This document shows positions 5,838-7,583 of a stretch of DNA of 7,583 nt, in pieces; position 1 is the stretch's first letter, and the number at the start of each line of letters is the position of its first letter. The DNA lies in assembly GCA_965365445.1 (NCBI GenBank), contig CBDUBS010000175.1:1-7583 (forward strand), given 5' to 3'. Origin of the DNA: CBDUBS01 sp965365445. Lineage in GTDB: Bacteria > Bacteroidota > Rhodothermia > Rhodothermales > DASSAV01. Under the pieces are notes generated by a model. That model was not told the origin of the DNA. It did no database searches and saw only the letters and a program-made list of their open reading frames with translations. The position numbers were made by a program, and so were the translations under genes.

Positions 5838-6323
5838 ATGCGTTTATTCCTCCTTCTGCTTTTCCTTGCCATGCCCGCCGTCGCTCAGGGTCGCCCCGCT
5901 GCCGACAGCACCCTGTACACCGTCGGCGTGTACGATGAGCGCCGCGACCCTGCGGTCGATCTCCTCGAAACCATCCGCCGGGCGCAGGCTTCGGATAAAC
6001 GCATCCTGCTGGAAGTCGGCGGCGAATGGTGCACCTGGTGCCACGCCCTCGACAAGTTCCTGCACGCCGATGAGGTCGTATCCGGCCGGCTGCAGGAGGG
6101 CTATCTCATCATGAAAGTCAATTTCAGTCCGGAAAACGAGAACGAAGCCTTCCTATCGAATTACCCCAAGATTCCGGGGTACCCTCATCTGTTCGTCCTG
6201 GATTCGGACGGAGGGTTCCTGCACTCCCAGGGCACCGGCGAGCTCGAGGAAGGTCGGTCGTACAGCCGCGATGCATGGCTCGCTTTCCTGGCGAAATGGG
6301 CGCCCGGCGCTTCAACACCCTAG
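5838..6323 (+). CDS. Exported thioredoxin-fold protein with CTWC active site
   Basis: A 161-residue protein: signal peptide (MRLFLLLLFLAMPAVA, likely cut before QG at residue 17), then a thioredoxin fold. The redox motif is C65-T-W-C68 in EVGGEWCTWCHALDKF, and the cis-Pro is Pro116 in PGYPHLFVLDSDG. The blocks KVNFSPENENEAFLS and LHSQGTGELEEG match a small family of periplasmic thioredoxin-like proteins. It probably reduces or exchanges disulfides, or binds a partner, outside the cytoplasm; its electron donor is not encoded here. The ATG at 5838 was chosen because the signal peptide begins there. The frame stays open upstream to 5772, but those 22 codons are charged and would bury the signal peptide. 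No lipobox is seen. It follows the serine hydrolase and its stop lies 4 nt from the stop of the leftward receiver gene. Family assignment is firm; physiological partner unknown. Confidence 0.92.
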   Translation: MRLFLLLLFLAMPAVAQGRPAADSTLYTVGVYDERRDPAVDLLETIRRAQASDKRILLEVGGEWCTWCHALDKFLHADEVVSGRLQEGYLIMKVNFSPENENEAFLSNYPKIPGYPHLFVLDSDGGFLHSQGTGELEEGRSYSRDAWLAFLAKWAPGASTP

Positions 6324-6327
6324 CGCT

Positions 6328-6696
6328 TCAGTCCAGCCGGAGCATGTGGCGGATCTTCTCTCCGAGGACATCCGCCTTTACCGGTTTGAGCAGAATATCG
6401 TTGGCGCCCACCTCCAGGATGTCCAGCACGTCATCCGGCTGCAAATCCTCTCCGATGACGATCAGAGGTGCGAACAGGCGCTTTTCCGACGATCGGATGA
6501 AGCGTACTACCTCCAGGGCCCGACGGCCGGGAAAGTTCCAATCCACGATCATTAGGTCGTAGTACGTCGTCGCCAGATCGACCAGCGCATGGTCGATATC
6601 GAAATGGGTGACGACCGGGGAAAACCTGAGTTGCTGGAGGTGGGTTTTCAGGCTGTGCCCGGTAACGGAATGCACGGTGAGGACGAGCGCGTTCAT
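6328..6696 (-). CDS. Stand-alone receiver (CheY-like) protein lacking the acidic pair
   Basis: A 122-residue single receiver domain with no DNA-binding or enzymatic output domain. The phospho-acceptor is Asp52 (YDLMIVDWNFPG), and Lys104-Pro105 (ILLKPV) preserves the conserved Lys. The acidic pair after beta-1 is replaced by Thr7-Val8 (ALVLTVHSV), and the beta-4 Thr/Ser position is Gly82 (PLIVIGED). Loss of the Mg2+-binding acids predicts poor or no phosphorylation, although Asp and Lys remain. The ATG at 6696 begins directly at beta-1, which fits the domain boundary; no Shine-Dalgarno is visible. It converges tightly on the thioredoxin-like gene (4-nt gap) and diverges from the pectate lyase gene. 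No histidine kinase is in the window. It may act by protein-protein contact, like other atypical receivers. The fold is clear; partner and output are unknown. Confidence 0.88.
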   Translation of the reverse strand: MNALVLTVHSVTGHSLKTHLQQLRFSPVVTHFDIDHALVDLATTYYDLMIVDWNFPGRRALEVVRFIRSSEKRLFAPLIVIGEDLQPDDVLDILEVGANDILLKPVKADVLGEKIRHMLRLD

Positions 6697-6737
6697 CGCA
6701 TACCAGATATGGTCGGGCCATGGAAGGAGGAGAGAAT

Positions 6738-6776
6738 ATGCGTTTTGGGCGGCTCATACGAAACGACCTCCGGTGA
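6738..6776 (+). CDS. Possible 12-codon leader ORF upstream of the pectate lyase
   Basis: ATG at 6738 opens MRFGRLIRNDLR followed by TGA. It is preceded at 7-nt spacing by AAGGAGG (6724-6730), the best Shine-Dalgarno sequence in the window and a full complement to the usual 16S tail. Four of twelve codons are Arg (CGT, CGG, CGA, CGG). Its stop overlaps a GTG (GTGA at 6773-6776) that opens a further 35-codon frame ending at 6880, of unrecognised sequence. It lies 165 nt before the pectate lyase start and ahead of a long inverted repeat, the layout of a leader peptide. Without conservation data it could be a chance purine-rich run. Confidence 0.3.
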   Translation: MRFGRLIRNDLR

Positions 6777-6803
6777 AAACTTCCCGCATTTCTTGTCCCC
6801 GTG

Positions 6804-6883
6804 AGGTTCACCCATCCGTCAATGGTCAAGCGGTAAACGGCGTTGTTCACGTCAGGTACCCGGCGAACGGTAGAGGGTGACCT
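6804..6883 (+). repeat. Long bulged inverted repeat in the pectate lyase leader
   Basis: AGGTTCACCC (6804-6813) pairs with GGGTGACCT (6875-6883): nine base pairs with one bulged T, enclosing about 60 nt. Inside is the dyad AACG-G-CGTT (6836-6844) and a smaller GTTC/GAAC pair. The element sits between the candidate leader ORF and the promoter-like motif of the pectate lyase gene. It could be an RNA structure in a long 5' UTR or DNA operator half-sites. It matches no riboswitch class that I recognise. Confidence 0.4.
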
Positions 6884-6906
6884 GGACCGGATCGCGGCGG
6901 CCGATG

Positions 6907-6914
6907 TATATTTT
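6907..6914 (+). promoter_or_regulatory. Promoter-like TATATTTT motif upstream of pectate lyase
   Basis: An AT-rich TATATTTT in otherwise GC-rich sequence, 26 nt before the ATG at 6941, resembles the -7 element TAnnTTTG. It is flanked by a small dyad, CCGAT (6901-6905) and ATCGG (6915-6919), which could be an operator over the promoter. No convincing upstream TTG element is seen. Confidence 0.3.
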
Positions 6915-6940
6915 ATCGGGAAATGAATCCGGAGAAGAAT

Positions 6941-7583
6941 ATGAAGCGGCAACTCGGGGTGACGGTGCTACTGGGGATCTGGGTATCGGTAAGTTCGGCG
7001 CAGCCTGTGCCGTGGAGCCGCATCCTGGATCAGGAAACCTCCTGGTATGCTTCGGAGGAGGCCCGGCAGGTGGCCGATAACGTGCTGGCCTATCAAAAAC
7101 AAAATGGCGGCTGGGAGAAAAATATCGACATGGCGCGGCCGATTACGGCAGTGGCGGGGGCGGCGCTTCCGGCCTCTCGGGAAGGGGGACAGACTACCAT
7201 CGACAACGGCGCCACGTACACGCAGATTCGCTTCCTCGCACGGGTGTATGATGCAACAGGCCGTCCGGAATACCTGGACGCCATGCAGCGAGGCATCGAC
7301 TTCCTGCTCGAAGCGCAGTACCCGAACGGGGGTTGGCCGCAGTTCTATCCCTTACGGAAGGGATATTATAGCCACATCACGTTCAACGACCATGCTATGA
7401 TCGGGGTGATGCGGGTGTTGCGGGATGCAGCCGGAGGGTCCCGCCCCTTTGCCCAGGTGGATGAGAGCCGGAGACAACGGGCCGCCGCCGCAGTCCGCCG
7501 AGGGGTGGAGTTGATCCTGGCTACGCAAGTGCGGGTGGAAGGGCGTCTGACGGCGTGGGCTGCGCAGTACGATGCCGAGACGC
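6941..7583 (+). CDS. pelA: Exported PL10-family pectate lyase (3' partial)
   Basis: N-terminal 214 residues of a pectate lyase (PelA/Pel-15 type, polysaccharide lyase family 10), which cleaves polygalacturonate by beta-elimination outside the cytoplasm. A signal peptide (MKRQLGVTVLLGIWVSVSSA) is probably cut after residue 20. Family blocks follow in order: AYQKQNGGWEKN (50-61), TIDNGATYTQIRFLARVYDA (86-105), QYPNGGWPQFYPL (126-138), GYYSHITFNDHAM (141-153), and LTAWAAQYD (203-211), where relatives, as I recall them, often read LTAWCAQHD. The remaining C-terminal part, with the catalytic Arg region, lies beyond the window. GGAG at 6931-6934, 6 nt before the ATG, supports the start. The gene diverges from the receiver gene behind a 244-nt leader with inverted repeats, suggesting regulated expression. 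It points to growth on plant or algal pectin. No transporter or other pectin genes are visible here. Confidence 0.93.
   Translation, partial: MKRQLGVTVLLGIWVSVSSAQPVPWSRILDQETSWYASEEARQVADNVLAYQKQNGGWEKNIDMARPITAVAGAALPASREGGQTTIDNGATYTQIRFLARVYDATGRPEYLDAMQRGIDFLLEAQYPNGGWPQFYPLRKGYYSHITFNDHAMIGVMRVLRDAAGGSRPFAQVDESRRQRAAAAVRRGVELILATQVRVEGRLTAWAAQYDAET

Noticed and set aside
1..7583. tRNA, rRNA, CRISPR array, insertion sequence or phage genes
   Set aside because: No cloverleaf, regularly spaced repeats, transposase or integrase motifs, or terminal inverted repeats with target duplications were seen on either strand.

Overview
The window is 7.6 kb of GC-rich bacterial chromosome with densely packed housekeeping and accessory metabolic genes. 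I see no phage genes, transposases, CRISPR array, tRNA or rRNA. Several genes lack a clear Shine-Dalgarno sequence and a few AT-rich motifs upstream of genes resemble the Bacteroidota-type -7 element. Together with a PL10 pectate lyase this suggests a GC-rich member of the Bacteroidota/Rhodothermota group. That placement is an inference from style and gene content; no marker gene settles it.

Left part (1-1914): a ferredoxin/adrenodoxin-type NADP reductase, cut at its 5' end by the window edge, runs rightward. It converges on a leftward gene for a stand-alone receiver-like protein that has lost most of the usual phosphorylation pocket.

Middle part (2102-3985): a tight three-gene set on the + strand, with a 2-nt gap and then an 11-nt overlap. 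It encodes a bacterioferritin-like diiron protein without the heme methionine, an LsrG-like antibiotic-biosynthesis-monooxygenase (ABM) fold protein, and a group III iron-type alcohol dehydrogenase in which one metal-binding His position is Gln. The packing implies one transcript. A role in redox or reactive-carbonyl metabolism coupled to iron is plausible but not proven.

Right-middle part (4123-6323): three more + strand genes separated by 66-83 nt: an exported Dabb-domain protein, a cytoplasmic class C beta-lactamase-like serine hydrolase/esterase, and an exported thioredoxin-fold protein with a CTWC motif. Inverted repeats sit in both spacers.

Right end (6328-7583): a second leftward stand-alone receiver, also missing the acidic pair, ends 4 nt from the thioredoxin-like gene. 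A 244-nt divergent region follows. It holds the best Shine-Dalgarno sequence in the window in front of a 12-codon ORF, a long bulged inverted repeat and an AT-rich promoter-like motif. It leads into an exported PL10 pectate lyase that runs off the right edge.

The most noteworthy points are the two degenerate single-domain receivers, the ferritin/LsrG-like/Fe-ADH operon and the structured leader in front of the pectate lyase. I did not find convincing evidence for a wholly new biological system.
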